A stretch of DNA of 64,000 nt from Alphaproteobacteria bacterium (lineage in GTDB: Bacteria > Pseudomonadota > Alphaproteobacteria > UBA8366 > Aestuariispiraceae), in the NCBI GenBank assembly GCA_006844765.1, contig SPJV01000100.1:14792-78791 (forward strand), written 5' to 3'. Both the position numbers and the translations under genes were made by a program. Shown piece after piece: positions 27,364 through 35,269 of the stretch. The notes beneath the pieces were generated by a model, which did not search any database, was not told the origin of the DNA, and saw nothing but the letters and a program-made list of their open reading frames with translations. The number at the start of each line of letters is the position of its first letter. Position 1 is the first letter of the stretch.

Positions 27364-28662
27364 ATGACGCAGTCCCTTCTTATCCTCGTCACGCTCGGCA
27401 TTCTTTTCGCGCTGATTGCGCTTGCGGTGCCAATTGCGGCCTCGCTGGGCTGGTTAGCGCTGATCCTTCAATATATTGAAAGCCCAATGCCGCTCTATCG
27501 CGCGCTGGGTGATATGGTCTGGCAGACAGGGGTCGATTTCCTACTGGTCGCCATCCCGATGTTCATCCTGTTGGGGGAAATCCTGCTGCGCGCCGGCATT
27601 ACCGAGCGGATGTATAACGGCATCGTCAAATGGCTTGGCTGGCTGCCGGGCGGATTGATGCATTCCAACATCGGCTCCTGCGCACTATTCGCTGCGACGT
27701 CCGGTTCCTCTGTCGCAACTGCAGCCACAATCGGCACTGTCGCAACCCCGCAAATCAAAGAGCGTGGGTACAATGAGCCCTTGTTCCTCGGCACCATCGC
27801 GGCAGGTGGCACGCTCGGCATCCTGATCCCGCCGTCAATCAACCTGATCCTCTACGGCCTGCTGACCGATACCTCTGTCCCGGAGCTTTATCTGGCCGGC
27901 TTTATCCCAGGCTTCGTGCTTGCGGTTCTGTTCATGGCGACGGTGGTCTTCCTCTGCGTGCTGAAGCCCAAATGGGGCGGACGTCGGATCGAGGCAAGCT
28001 GGGCAGAGCGCATTGCCGCCCTGCCGGCGCTTATCCCGCCAATCGGTATCTTCCTGGTGGTTGTCGGGTCAATCTATGCCGGTATCGCGACCCCGACTGA
28101 GGCAGCGGCGCTCGGCGTGGTCGCGGCCATGGCCCTCGCCGCCTATAACCGCACCCTGACCATCAGCATGCTTCGGCAAGCGGTTGAAGGCACGATCCGA
28201 ACGACGTCGATGATCATGCTGATTATCCTGGCCGCCGTGTTCCTGAACTTTGTCCTCTCCATTGTTGGGCTGACACAGGCGCTCGCTGACGCGGTCACAG
28301 GATTTGGCCTGAGCCCCTTCCAGACCATGTTAATGATTGTTCTGGTCCTGATCGTCGTTGGCTGCTTCATGGAGACATTGTCCATGCTGCTGACCGTCGC
28401 CCCGCTGATCACCCCGATCGTCATCCAACTGGGCTATGACCCGGTCTGGTTCGGTATTCTGTTGATGGTCTTGTTGGAGACAGCGCTGATCACGCCGCCC
28501 ATCGGGATTAATCTCTATGTCGTACAAGGCATTCGAGAACGGGGCGACATGCTGGATGTGATGAAAGGGGCTGCCCCCTTCGTCGTCACCATGTTTGCGA
28601 TGATCGCGCTGCTTTTGGCCTTCCCGCAGATCGCCCTTTGGCTGCCGAGCCTGTTTTACTAG
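27364..28662 (+). CDS. TRAP transporter large permease (DctM type)
   Basis: A 432-residue membrane protein with about 12 hydrophobic helices. Typical DctM segments are seen: FLLVAIPMFILLGEILLRAGI, GSCALFAATSGSSVATAATIGT, GGTLGILIPPSINLILYG, and LETALITPPIGINLYVVQGI near the C-terminus. It is the sodium-coupled translocation subunit working with the DctP and DctQ proteins just upstream. The operon ends here against the convergent P5C-reductase-like gene. Confidence 0.93.
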   Translation: MTQSLLILVTLGILFALIALAVPIAASLGWLALILQYIESPMPLYRALGDMVWQTGVDFLLVAIPMFILLGEILLRAGITERMYNGIVKWLGWLPGGLMHSNIGSCALFAATSGSSVATAATIGTVATPQIKERGYNEPLFLGTIAAGGTLGILIPPSINLILYGLLTDTSVPELYLAGFIPGFVLAVLFMATVVFLCVLKPKWGGRRIEASWAERIAALPALIPPIGIFLVVVGSIYAGIATPTEAAALGVVAAMALAAYNRTLTISMLRQAVEGTIRTTSMIMLIILAAVFLNFVLSIVGLTQALADAVTGFGLSPFQTMLMIVLVLIVVGCFMETLSMLLTVAPLITPIVIQLGYDPVWFGILLMVLLETALITPPIGINLYVVQGIRERGDMLDVMKGAAPFVVTMFAMIALLLAFPQIALWLPSLFY

Positions 28663-28668
28663 GCCGCG

Positions 28669-28691
28669 TGAGCGTTCAACAGCGACGCTCA
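28669..28691. terminator. Short hairpin between convergent operons
   Basis: TGAGCGT and ACGCTCA form a 7-bp stem with a 9-base loop in the 26-base gap between the TRAP permease and the reductase-like gene, overlapping the latter's stop codon. It could serve as a bidirectional transcription end, but there is no T-run. Confidence 0.4.
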
Positions 28692-29465
28692 GGTGTCTCG
28701 TAACTTGTCCATGAGGAGGTCCATCGCTTCCTCCCATCCGGCGAGGCTGTCGCGTTCCTCGAATAAATCGAGGCCGCGTTTGGTGAATGTTCCCTCATTG
28801 GCAATGCCTTCGGTCAAAAGCTTCAGGCTTTTACCCTCCGCATTGGCAGCCCTGGTCGCGGCGCCGGCTGCCATGGCGAGCGTCATGGATCTGGCGGTGT
28901 CGGGATCAAGGCCAAAACTTTCTGCATGGCGCGCGATACGGCCATAGAGCGCGAAGAACCAGCCGTAGACACAAGCCAGCGTCGTGCCTGCATTGAACTC
29001 TGCCTCATCCTTTGCGCTGTAAACCGGCCCGCAATGCCGGAAGAATTCCATGATATCCTCATCGCCGGGATAGATGATCGTTGGGCTGAGCCCATCGCGG
29101 GCACAGTTGACCGGCATCGCCCGCACAACCCGCCCGTCATGCCCCGATGCAGTGGCCGCCGCTGCCAGCCTTTCCATTGAAACGCCGGCGGCACAGCTCA
29201 ACAGAGTCTGATCGGATGTCAGGGTGATCGAGCCCATGGCTTCTTCAACCTTCGCCGGCCGAACCGCCAGCATAACAATCTCCGCCCCATCGACAGCGGC
29301 CTGATTGCTTTCCGCCACCACGCAGTCACAGCGAGAGGCTAAATCAGCGGCCATATCTGCATTCCGTGGGGACAATCGAATATCCCCCTCCCAGCCGCCG
29401 CGCCGAATGCCGCTGATTGTGTAGTCCGCAAGGTCACCGACCCCAATCACTGCCAGATTTGTCAT
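28689..29465 (-). CDS. Pyrroline-5-carboxylate reductase-like NAD(P)-dependent oxidoreductase
   Basis: About 258 residues. The N-terminal Rossmann motif is MTNLAVIGVGDLADYTISGI, followed by IVMLAVRPAKVEEAM and LLSCAAGVSMERL, the layout of ProC-type reductases; VRAMPVNCARDGLSPTIIYPGDED resembles the ProC MPN segment. The C-terminal dimerisation domain (MTLAMAAGAATRAA, LTEGIANEGTFTKRGLDLFEE) is present. It overlaps the upstream cobalamin-enzyme gene by 4 bases (ATGA), so the two are translationally coupled. I think it is a dedicated partner dehydrogenase rather than the housekeeping proline enzyme. Confidence 0.82.
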   Translation of the reverse strand: MTNLAVIGVGDLADYTISGIRRGGWEGDIRLSPRNADMAADLASRCDCVVAESNQAAVDGAEIVMLAVRPAKVEEAMGSITLTSDQTLLSCAAGVSMERLAAAATASGHDGRVVRAMPVNCARDGLSPTIIYPGDEDIMEFFRHCGPVYSAKDEAEFNAGTTLACVYGWFFALYGRIARHAESFGLDPDTARSMTLAMAAGAATRAANAEGKSLKLLTEGIANEGTFTKRGLDLFEERDSLAGWEEAMDLLMDKLRDT

Positions 29466-31237
29466 GAAGACGTCCTTTCCCTTACCACTGCTGCCAGTCC
29501 GGCCAGCATGTCCTCCATCCGGGCGCAAGGCGTCAGCCCCCGCGCCGCCAGTTCCGCCGCGACTGGGCGCGGCAGGCTTGTGTTGCTGCCCTCAGCGATC
29601 TGATTGAGCTTGCCGCCGATAAAGATCGGAACCGACACACCTGCTTTCGCCATCGCCCCGACCAGCGCATCGGCATAGTCCAGGGCAACGCCGTTATAGG
29701 TCCCCAAAACAATGGCTGAGAGCCGGTTCGCCGCCACCATATCCGCCAGATCATCCGGCTCTGCATGGATGCCTGCGTCCATACTGACGATCCCGAGCTC
29801 CGAGAGCGTTTGTTCCGACAAAAGCTTACCGAATTCATGCACATCAGTAGAGCCGACAACCACCGCCAGATCGCTATCCCGAAGTAACTGCCTGTCTTCA
29901 TCGGACAAGCAGGTTATCGTTTCCTGGGCAAGCGCCCGGAGTTCTGCGACCGGTGGGGCTTCGACCAGGGGGCGGCGTCCGCGCGGCAATGCGTCATCTT
30001 CTTCACCGGGCCCAAACAGTTCCTCCAACCGCTTCGCCCCGATCCGCCTCAAGGCAAGAAGCAAAGCCTCAGGATCACGCGTGTTAAGGCCGCTGGCAGC
30101 AAGCCCTTCCATGACAGCCTCGAAGAACCGGTGTCCCCCGGCTATCAGTTCTTCCTTCATCGCATCGGCTGCGGTGGTTTCCAGTAAAGGCATCGGCGCG
30201 CCCCGCCGACGCTGCAAGGACAAGGCGAAAAGCTGCGCTTCAATGACTTCATCCACATCGGGAATGCGATCCGCCTCGGTCACCGGGATCGGCGTTATCG
30301 CATGACCGCTCGCCATCGCCCGTTGCGCCGCGATATCGACAGACAGATAGGCTGCGAGTGCCCCGTAATTCTCTGCCTCCGGCACGGCTTCGCGATAGGC
30401 CGTCGTGTTGCCATAGACCATCGTGCCAGGAATATCGTCTCGTCCTTCGGCGAGGGCGCGCTGGAACGCAAACCGGCTTAGCGGGTCGGAAAATGTATGG
30501 CCATAACAATGGCCGATCACCCCACCAATCAGGTCCTCAACGATGTATCGCTCCAGCAGCACTGCGCCAAAGGCACAGGCCAAGTCGGTAAACTGCGCGG
30601 CGAATCCATCATCCAGGTTGCTGTGTATCAGGATCGGGACCGGCTGGGCTGCGCAAAGTGCCAGCGCGGACACGGTTGCCGCTGTCGTTTCCCGATCTTC
30701 CGGCCAACCCGGCATACGGAAGGTAAAATACTGCCCCAGATTTCCGATTGCTGTCGCCCCTGCCACCAAGGCGCATTGCGTATTCTCCAATGCCGCAGGA
30801 AGCCCGATGGTGAAGTCACCGAAATGCGGGGCAACCGGCGCGCGGCAGGTCAAGGCCTTGAAATCCTCCGGCCCCTCCAGGATCAGACCGGTGCCGCGCC
30901 CCATGGCACCCCGAGAGGCCTTCGGATACCCCATCGACCAATCCAGGCAGATCCCATAGCGATCAACTGCGCCCCCTGACTTTTCCGTCGCTGCATGGAT
31001 CGCCGCCCAGGCATCCCCGGTCTTAGCCGGATCGCGCCATCCGATCTGCGCATGATGGGTGAAGCGCCCTTCTGCTCTGGCCTTCTGTTTATAGTCAATT
31101 TCAGATGCGACGCCGTATTCTGACAAGAACGCACTGTCGCCGACGGAACAATCCCGCGCGAGTGCACGTCCAGAGGCCAAAGAATCCCCGGAATTCGGGG
31201 CTTCGCCATCAGCGAATACAGTCTTCAGATCGATCAT
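29462..31237 (-). CDS. Cobalamin-dependent mutase: glutamate-mutase-E-like barrel plus B12-binding domain
   Basis: A 591-residue two-domain protein. Residues ~60-400 resemble the TIM barrel of glutamate mutase subunit E: HFGDFTIGLPAALENTQCALVAGATAIGNLGQYF and MVYGNTTAYREAVPEAENYGALAAYLSVD then ITPIPVTEADRIPDVDEVIEAQ. The C-terminal ~130 residues are a B12-binding domain: VVVGSTDVHEFG gives the Asp-x-His-x-x-Gly signature with His467 as probable cobalt ligand, and IFIGGKLNQ the double glycine. The usual SxL reads GTY here. It probably rearranges a carbon skeleton by radical chemistry. It is the first gene of an operon with the reductase-like gene. The substrate is not known; methylaspartate/glutamate is only the closest family precedent. 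Confidence 0.75.
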   Translation of the reverse strand: MIDLKTVFADGEAPNSGDSLASGRALARDCSVGDSAFLSEYGVASEIDYKQKARAEGRFTHHAQIGWRDPAKTGDAWAAIHAATEKSGGAVDRYGICLDWSMGYPKASRGAMGRGTGLILEGPEDFKALTCRAPVAPHFGDFTIGLPAALENTQCALVAGATAIGNLGQYFTFRMPGWPEDRETTAATVSALALCAAQPVPILIHSNLDDGFAAQFTDLACAFGAVLLERYIVEDLIGGVIGHCYGHTFSDPLSRFAFQRALAEGRDDIPGTMVYGNTTAYREAVPEAENYGALAAYLSVDIAAQRAMASGHAITPIPVTEADRIPDVDEVIEAQLFALSLQRRRGAPMPLLETTAADAMKEELIAGGHRFFEAVMEGLAASGLNTRDPEALLLALRRIGAKRLEELFGPGEEDDALPRGRRPLVEAPPVAELRALAQETITCLSDEDRQLLRDSDLAVVVGSTDVHEFGKLLSEQTLSELGIVSMDAGIHAEPDDLADMVAANRLSAIVLGTYNGVALDYADALVGAMAKAGVSVPIFIGGKLNQIAEGSNTSLPRPVAAELAARGLTPCARMEDMLAGLAAVVRERTSS

Positions 31238-31342
31238 AGCACCTCAAGTTTTTTAGAAATCGCGACAACAAAACGCGATTATGCGACGGATTATTGTTGA
31301 CGATACAGGGAAGCCTGACTATTTACCGCTCCGCTGAATGGA

Positions 31343-31361
31343 TGGGCCGGGCGATGGCCCA
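31343..31361 (+). promoter_or_regulatory. Hairpin in the serC leader
   Basis: TGGGCC-GGGCGAT-GGCCCA forms a 6-bp stem about 50 bases upstream of serC. Alphaproteobacteria are known to carry a structured serC-leader RNA motif, but I cannot confirm the conserved elements by eye, so this is only a candidate. Confidence 0.3.
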
Positions 31362-31413
31362 GGAAGTACATACCCTAGCCCTATCTGGATAAACTTAACA
31401 AGGAAGCGTCCCC

Positions 31414-32577
31414 GTGAACGCCGTAACTGCCCCGCCGACAAACAAGCCGGCCCGCCCGTTTTTCTCCTCCGGTCCCTGCGCGAAGCGTCCCGGCTGGTCA
31501 CCCTCTGCTCTTTCAGATGCCGCGCTTGGTCGATCCCATCGCGCTTCAATCGGTAAAGCCAAACTGGGCGCCGTGATTGATCAGACGCGCGAGATTCTGG
31601 GGATCCCGGACGATTGGCGGATCGGTATTGTCCCCGCTTCCGACACCGGTGCTGTGGAAATGGCGCTGTGGTCGCTGTTGGGCGCGCGCGGTGTCGATAT
31701 GCTGGCGTGGGAAAGCTTTGGCAAAGGCTGGGTTACCGATGTTCTGAAGCAATTGAAGCTTGATGATGCCCGGGTTTTGGAGGCCGATTATGGCGCATTG
31801 CCGGACCTGACCCAAACCGACCCGGCGCGCGACATCGTCTTCACCTGGAACGGCACGACCAGCGGTGTGCAAGTGCCGAACGCCGATTGGATCGCCGATG
31901 ACAGGACCGGCCTGACGATCTGCGATGCAACCTCTGCCGCTTTCGCTATGGACCTGCCATGGGAAAAGCTGGATGTCGTCACCTGGTCTTGGCAGAAGGT
32001 CCTGGGTGGAGAAGCCGCCCATGGCATGCTGGTCTTGAGCCCGCGCGCGGTGGAACGCTTGGAAAACTATACCCCGCCCTGGCCGATGCCTAAAATCTTC
32101 CGGCTGACCAAAGGCGGCAAGCTGATCGATGGCGTCTTCAATGGGGAGACGATCAACACCCCCTCGATGCTCTGCGTTGAAGATGCATTGGATGCGCTTG
32201 CCTGGTCACAGAACATTGGCGGACTACCCGCCATGATCGCCCGAAGCGAAGCAAATTTGGCGGCCGTGGAAAGCTGGGTTGAACAAACACCGTGGATCGC
32301 ATTCTTGGCCGAAGACAAGGCGCTTCGATCCTCGACAAGCATTTGTCTGAAGCTGTCCGATGCCTGTCCTCTCACAGGAGATGACCGCGCATCCGCGCCG
32401 AAGCGGATTTCGACGCTGTTGGACAAAGAAGGCGTGGCGCATGACATCAATGGCTATCGCGATGCCCCTCCCGGCCTGCGGCTCTGGGGCGGCGCCACAG
32501 TCGAACCGGAAGATATGGCAGCGCTTTTGCCCTGGATCGACTGGGCCTATGCGAAAGTTCTGGCTGGGGAGGTCTGA
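31414..32577 (+). CDS. serC: Phosphoserine aminotransferase
   Basis: A 387-residue class V PLP aminotransferase of serine synthesis, converting 3-phosphohydroxypyruvate and glutamate to phosphoserine. RPFFSSGPCAKRPGWSPSAL is the alphaproteobacterial SerC N-terminus; TWNGTTSGVQVPN and the PLP lysine in TWSWQKVLGGEAAHGMLVLSPRA are clear. The start is GTG with AAGGA upstream. It precedes serA by 3 bases, so they form a serCA operon. Confidence 0.95.
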   Translation: MNAVTAPPTNKPARPFFSSGPCAKRPGWSPSALSDAALGRSHRASIGKAKLGAVIDQTREILGIPDDWRIGIVPASDTGAVEMALWSLLGARGVDMLAWESFGKGWVTDVLKQLKLDDARVLEADYGALPDLTQTDPARDIVFTWNGTTSGVQVPNADWIADDRTGLTICDATSAAFAMDLPWEKLDVVTWSWQKVLGGEAAHGMLVLSPRAVERLENYTPPWPMPKIFRLTKGGKLIDGVFNGETINTPSMLCVEDALDALAWSQNIGGLPAMIARSEANLAAVESWVEQTPWIAFLAEDKALRSSTSICLKLSDACPLTGDDRASAPKRISTLLDKEGVAHDINGYRDAPPGLRLWGGATVEPEDMAALLPWIDWAYAKVLAGEV

Positions 32578-32580
32578 TCC

Positions 32581-34161
32581 ATGCCCAAGGTACTGATTTC
32601 CGACAAACTAAGCCCACGCGCGGTTGAAATCTTCCGGGATCGCGGGATTGAGGTCGATTTCGAACCCGGCCTTCCCGCGGAAGACCTGCTGGCCCGGATC
32701 AAAGACTATGATGGTCTGGCCATCCGATCCGCCACGAAGGTAACGCCGGAGGTACTGGCAGCCGGTGCAGGAACGCTCAAAGTCGTGGGGCGTGCCGGGA
32801 TCGGTGTCGACAATGTCGATCTGTCCGCCGCGACACAGAACGGTGTTGTCGTGATGAACACGCCATTCGGCAATTCGATCACGACGGCAGAGCATGCCAT
32901 TGCCATGATGATGGCTTGCGCGCGCCAGATCCCCGCTGCTGATGCCTCAACGCAAGCCGGAAAGTGGGAGAAAAGCCGTTTCATGGGGGTTGAGCTGTTC
33001 GGTAAGACGCTTGGCCTTATCGGGGCTGGAAATATCGGTGCCATCGTTGCCGACCGAGCCCAAGGCTTGAAAATGCGTGTCGTGGCTTTCGATCCCTTCC
33101 TGTCGCCTGAGCGGGCGCGGGAAATGGGTGTAGAGCGCGTGGAACTGCCGGAACTCCTGTCCCGCGCAGACTTCATCACCATCCACACGCCATTGACAGA
33201 CGGCACGCGTAACCTGATCGACGACAAAGCCATCGCCCAATGCAAGGATGGTATCCGCATCGTTAACTGCGCACGCGGCGGCATCGTCGACGAGGCAGCG
33301 CTGAAACGCGGCCTTGAAAGCGGCAAGGTCGCAGCGGCAGCCCTTGATGTCTTTGCTGAGGAGCCGGCGCGGGAAAATGCGCTGTTCGGTGCCCCGAACC
33401 TGGTCGCCACGCCGCATCTGGGCGCTGCAACCGAAGAAGCGCAGGAGAATGTCGCCCTGCAGGTTGCCGAACAGATGTCAGATTACCTGCTGACCGGCGC
33501 GATCACCAATGCGCTTAACATGCCCTCCATCTCCGCAGAGGACGCCCCGCGCCTCCAGCCCTATATGACGCTGGCCTGTCAGCTCGGCTCCTTCGCCGGG
33601 CAAGTGACGGAGACCGGGATCAAAGCCGTGACGATGGAGTTCGAAGGCCAGGTCGCGAAACTGAATGTGAAGCCTTTGGTACAAGCTGCCCTGGCGGAAC
33701 TGATGAAGCCATTCTCAGACGCCGTGAACATGGTCAACGCCCCAGTCTTTGCGCGAGAGCGGGGCATTGATGTCTCCGAAGTCGTGCATGATCGCCCCGG
33801 TGACTATCAAACCCTCGTCAAGGTAACGGTGCAGACGGAGCGTTTCACCCGATCCGTTGCCGGCACGCTGTTTGGTGGAGGACAGCCGCGCCTCGTGGAG
33901 ATCAAAGGCATCAAGATGGAAGCGGAACTGACCGCTGATATGCTCTACATCACCAACCAGGATCAACCGGGTCTGATCGGTGGATTGGGGACGTTGCTGG
34001 GTGATGCGGGGATCAATATCGCAACCTTCCATCTGGGACGGGCTGAAGCGGGGGGCGATGCGATTGCCCTGATTGCAACGGACGGGCATGTCTCCACCGA
34101 TCTTCTGGGTGAGATCACGGCCTTGCCGCAAGTCACGCAAGGCAAAGTCTTACGCTTCTAA
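32581..34161 (+). CDS. serA: D-3-phosphoglycerate dehydrogenase
   Basis: A 526-residue long-form SerA, first enzyme of serine synthesis, oxidising 3-phosphoglycerate with NAD. Seen are VGRAGIGVDNVD, the nucleotide loop LGLIGAGNIGAIVADRA, FITIHTPLT, and VNCARGGIVDEAAL with the catalytic region PHLGAATEEAQENVA. The intervening domain and a C-terminal ACT domain (MLYITNQDQPGLIGGLGTLLGDAGINIATFHLGR) are complete; the ACT domain usually senses serine. Confidence 0.96.
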   Translation: MPKVLISDKLSPRAVEIFRDRGIEVDFEPGLPAEDLLARIKDYDGLAIRSATKVTPEVLAAGAGTLKVVGRAGIGVDNVDLSAATQNGVVVMNTPFGNSITTAEHAIAMMMACARQIPAADASTQAGKWEKSRFMGVELFGKTLGLIGAGNIGAIVADRAQGLKMRVVAFDPFLSPERAREMGVERVELPELLSRADFITIHTPLTDGTRNLIDDKAIAQCKDGIRIVNCARGGIVDEAALKRGLESGKVAAAALDVFAEEPARENALFGAPNLVATPHLGAATEEAQENVALQVAEQMSDYLLTGAITNALNMPSISAEDAPRLQPYMTLACQLGSFAGQVTETGIKAVTMEFEGQVAKLNVKPLVQAALAELMKPFSDAVNMVNAPVFARERGIDVSEVVHDRPGDYQTLVKVTVQTERFTRSVAGTLFGGGQPRLVEIKGIKMEAELTADMLYITNQDQPGLIGGLGTLLGDAGINIATFHLGRAEAGGDAIALIATDGHVSTDLLGEITALPQVTQGKVLRF

Positions 34162-34185
34162 GCCTGGACCCTTAGCACGACAGCC

Positions 34186-34230
34186 CTATTTTGATTTGGC
34201 CTATTTTGATTTGGCCCATCTTGATCTGTG
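34186..34230. repeat. 15-bp tandem repeat, 3 copies
   Basis: CTATTTTGATTTGGC occurs exactly at 34186-34200 and 34201-34215, with a diverged third copy at 34216-34230. It lies in the 95-base gap between serA and the FG-GAP protein gene. It may affect serA 3' end or the promoter of the next gene. Confidence 0.85.
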
Positions 34231-34256
34231 ATAAGGCTCTTACGAAGGATATTGCC

Positions 34257-35162
34257 ATGAAGCCGGTTCTGGCGCTCATCTTAACCATCACTTGGTTACC
34301 ATTCGCCAATGCCTCTGAACCACGGGCGATTTCCTCGCAGGCAGTCCCACCGGCTTTGCTGGAAGAGCCCGTTGGAACCACGCCCGGCATCATTCCGCCC
34401 GGTATCATTCCACACGGCCGGATCGCAGAAAACCTGGGCGTCAGAGCTTGGTTTAGCGAACCGACGGATCGCTATTGGCATGGTGTCTTAGGTGACCAGA
34501 TTGAAGCTGGCGCCCTCGTCGCAGAAATCGGCGGACGCCAATACACGCATCGTCTTTCCGATGACCTCGTCTTTGAGGACCTCGAACCCCGCATTGCCGA
34601 TATCGACGGTGATGGAACACCGGAAATCCTGGCAATTTTGGCTCACCGCAACAAAGGAGCCTCTGTCTCGATTTATGGCATTGTCGGGGAAACCCTCAAC
34701 ATTCTCGCCCAGTCTGACTTTATTGGACGCAGCCATCGATGGCTCAATCCTGCAGGTATCGCGGATTTTGACGGGGACGGCACAACCGAAATCGCCTATA
34801 TCGAAACACCCCATATCGGCGGACAATTGGTGTTGCTCGCTTGGGACAAAGCTTCCGGTCGATTGGTCGAGGAACGCCGTAAATCGGGCTGGTCCACCCA
34901 TGCCATCGGCTCCACCGTGCTTGCCATGGCCATCACCTTGGATTGGAACGGTGATGGCGTGCCGGATCTTCTACTGCCACGCCAGAACAGACGGGACCTG
35001 TCTGTCGTTTCGATGACAGGAAACGGATTTGAAGAAATCGCCCGCTACAGAAACACGGATCGAATCACCAGCCGCTTGGTGCGCACCGCAATAAATGGTC
35101 AACAAACTGTCGTCTACAGGCTCTCAAATGGCACTATTTGGGGCATCCCTCTACCGCAATAG
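34257..35162 (+). CDS. Exported FG-GAP/VCBS repeat protein
   Basis: About 301 residues with signal MKPVLALILTITWLPFANASEP. The mature protein contains repeated calcium-loop-like motifs of the FG-GAP/VCBS type: ADIDGDGTPEILAIL, ADFDGDGTTEIAYIE, LDWNGDGVPDLLLP. This predicts a beta-propeller in the periplasm or outside the cell. Function is unknown. The start at 34257 is chosen because the signal peptide begins there; the open frame runs through the upstream tandem repeat. Confidence 0.82.
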   Translation: MKPVLALILTITWLPFANASEPRAISSQAVPPALLEEPVGTTPGIIPPGIIPHGRIAENLGVRAWFSEPTDRYWHGVLGDQIEAGALVAEIGGRQYTHRLSDDLVFEDLEPRIADIDGDGTPEILAILAHRNKGASVSIYGIVGETLNILAQSDFIGRSHRWLNPAGIADFDGDGTTEIAYIETPHIGGQLVLLAWDKASGRLVEERRKSGWSTHAIGSTVLAMAITLDWNGDGVPDLLLPRQNRRDLSVVSMTGNGFEEIARYRNTDRITSRLVRTAINGQQTVVYRLSNGTIWGIPLPQ

Positions 35163-35183
35163 GTCCCAATTTCCACAGAAACC

Positions 35184-35220
35184 TTCGCAAATGCGAAAAA
35201 ATCCTTTCGCATATGCGCAA
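35184..35220. promoter_or_regulatory. Two tandem palindromic operators upstream of phaZ
   Basis: TTCGCAAATGCGAA (35184-35197) and TTTCGCATATGCGCAA (35205-35220) share the half-site TTCGCA and its complement. Their centres are 22 bases apart, about two helical turns, so bound dimers would face the same side of the DNA. They lie 50-86 bases before the phaZ start. The regulator is unknown; PhaR- or fatty-acid-type regulators are candidates. Confidence 0.65.
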
Positions 35221-35269
35221 ATTCAGTAGGCTCCGGGTCAGATAAGAAACGGAAATTGGATCGATCCCC

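Noticed and set aside
31238..31413. Riboswitch (B12 or serC-type) between the cobalamin enzyme and serC
   Set aside because: No B12-box sequence is seen on the minus strand, and the serC-side hairpin alone is not enough to call a known RNA class.
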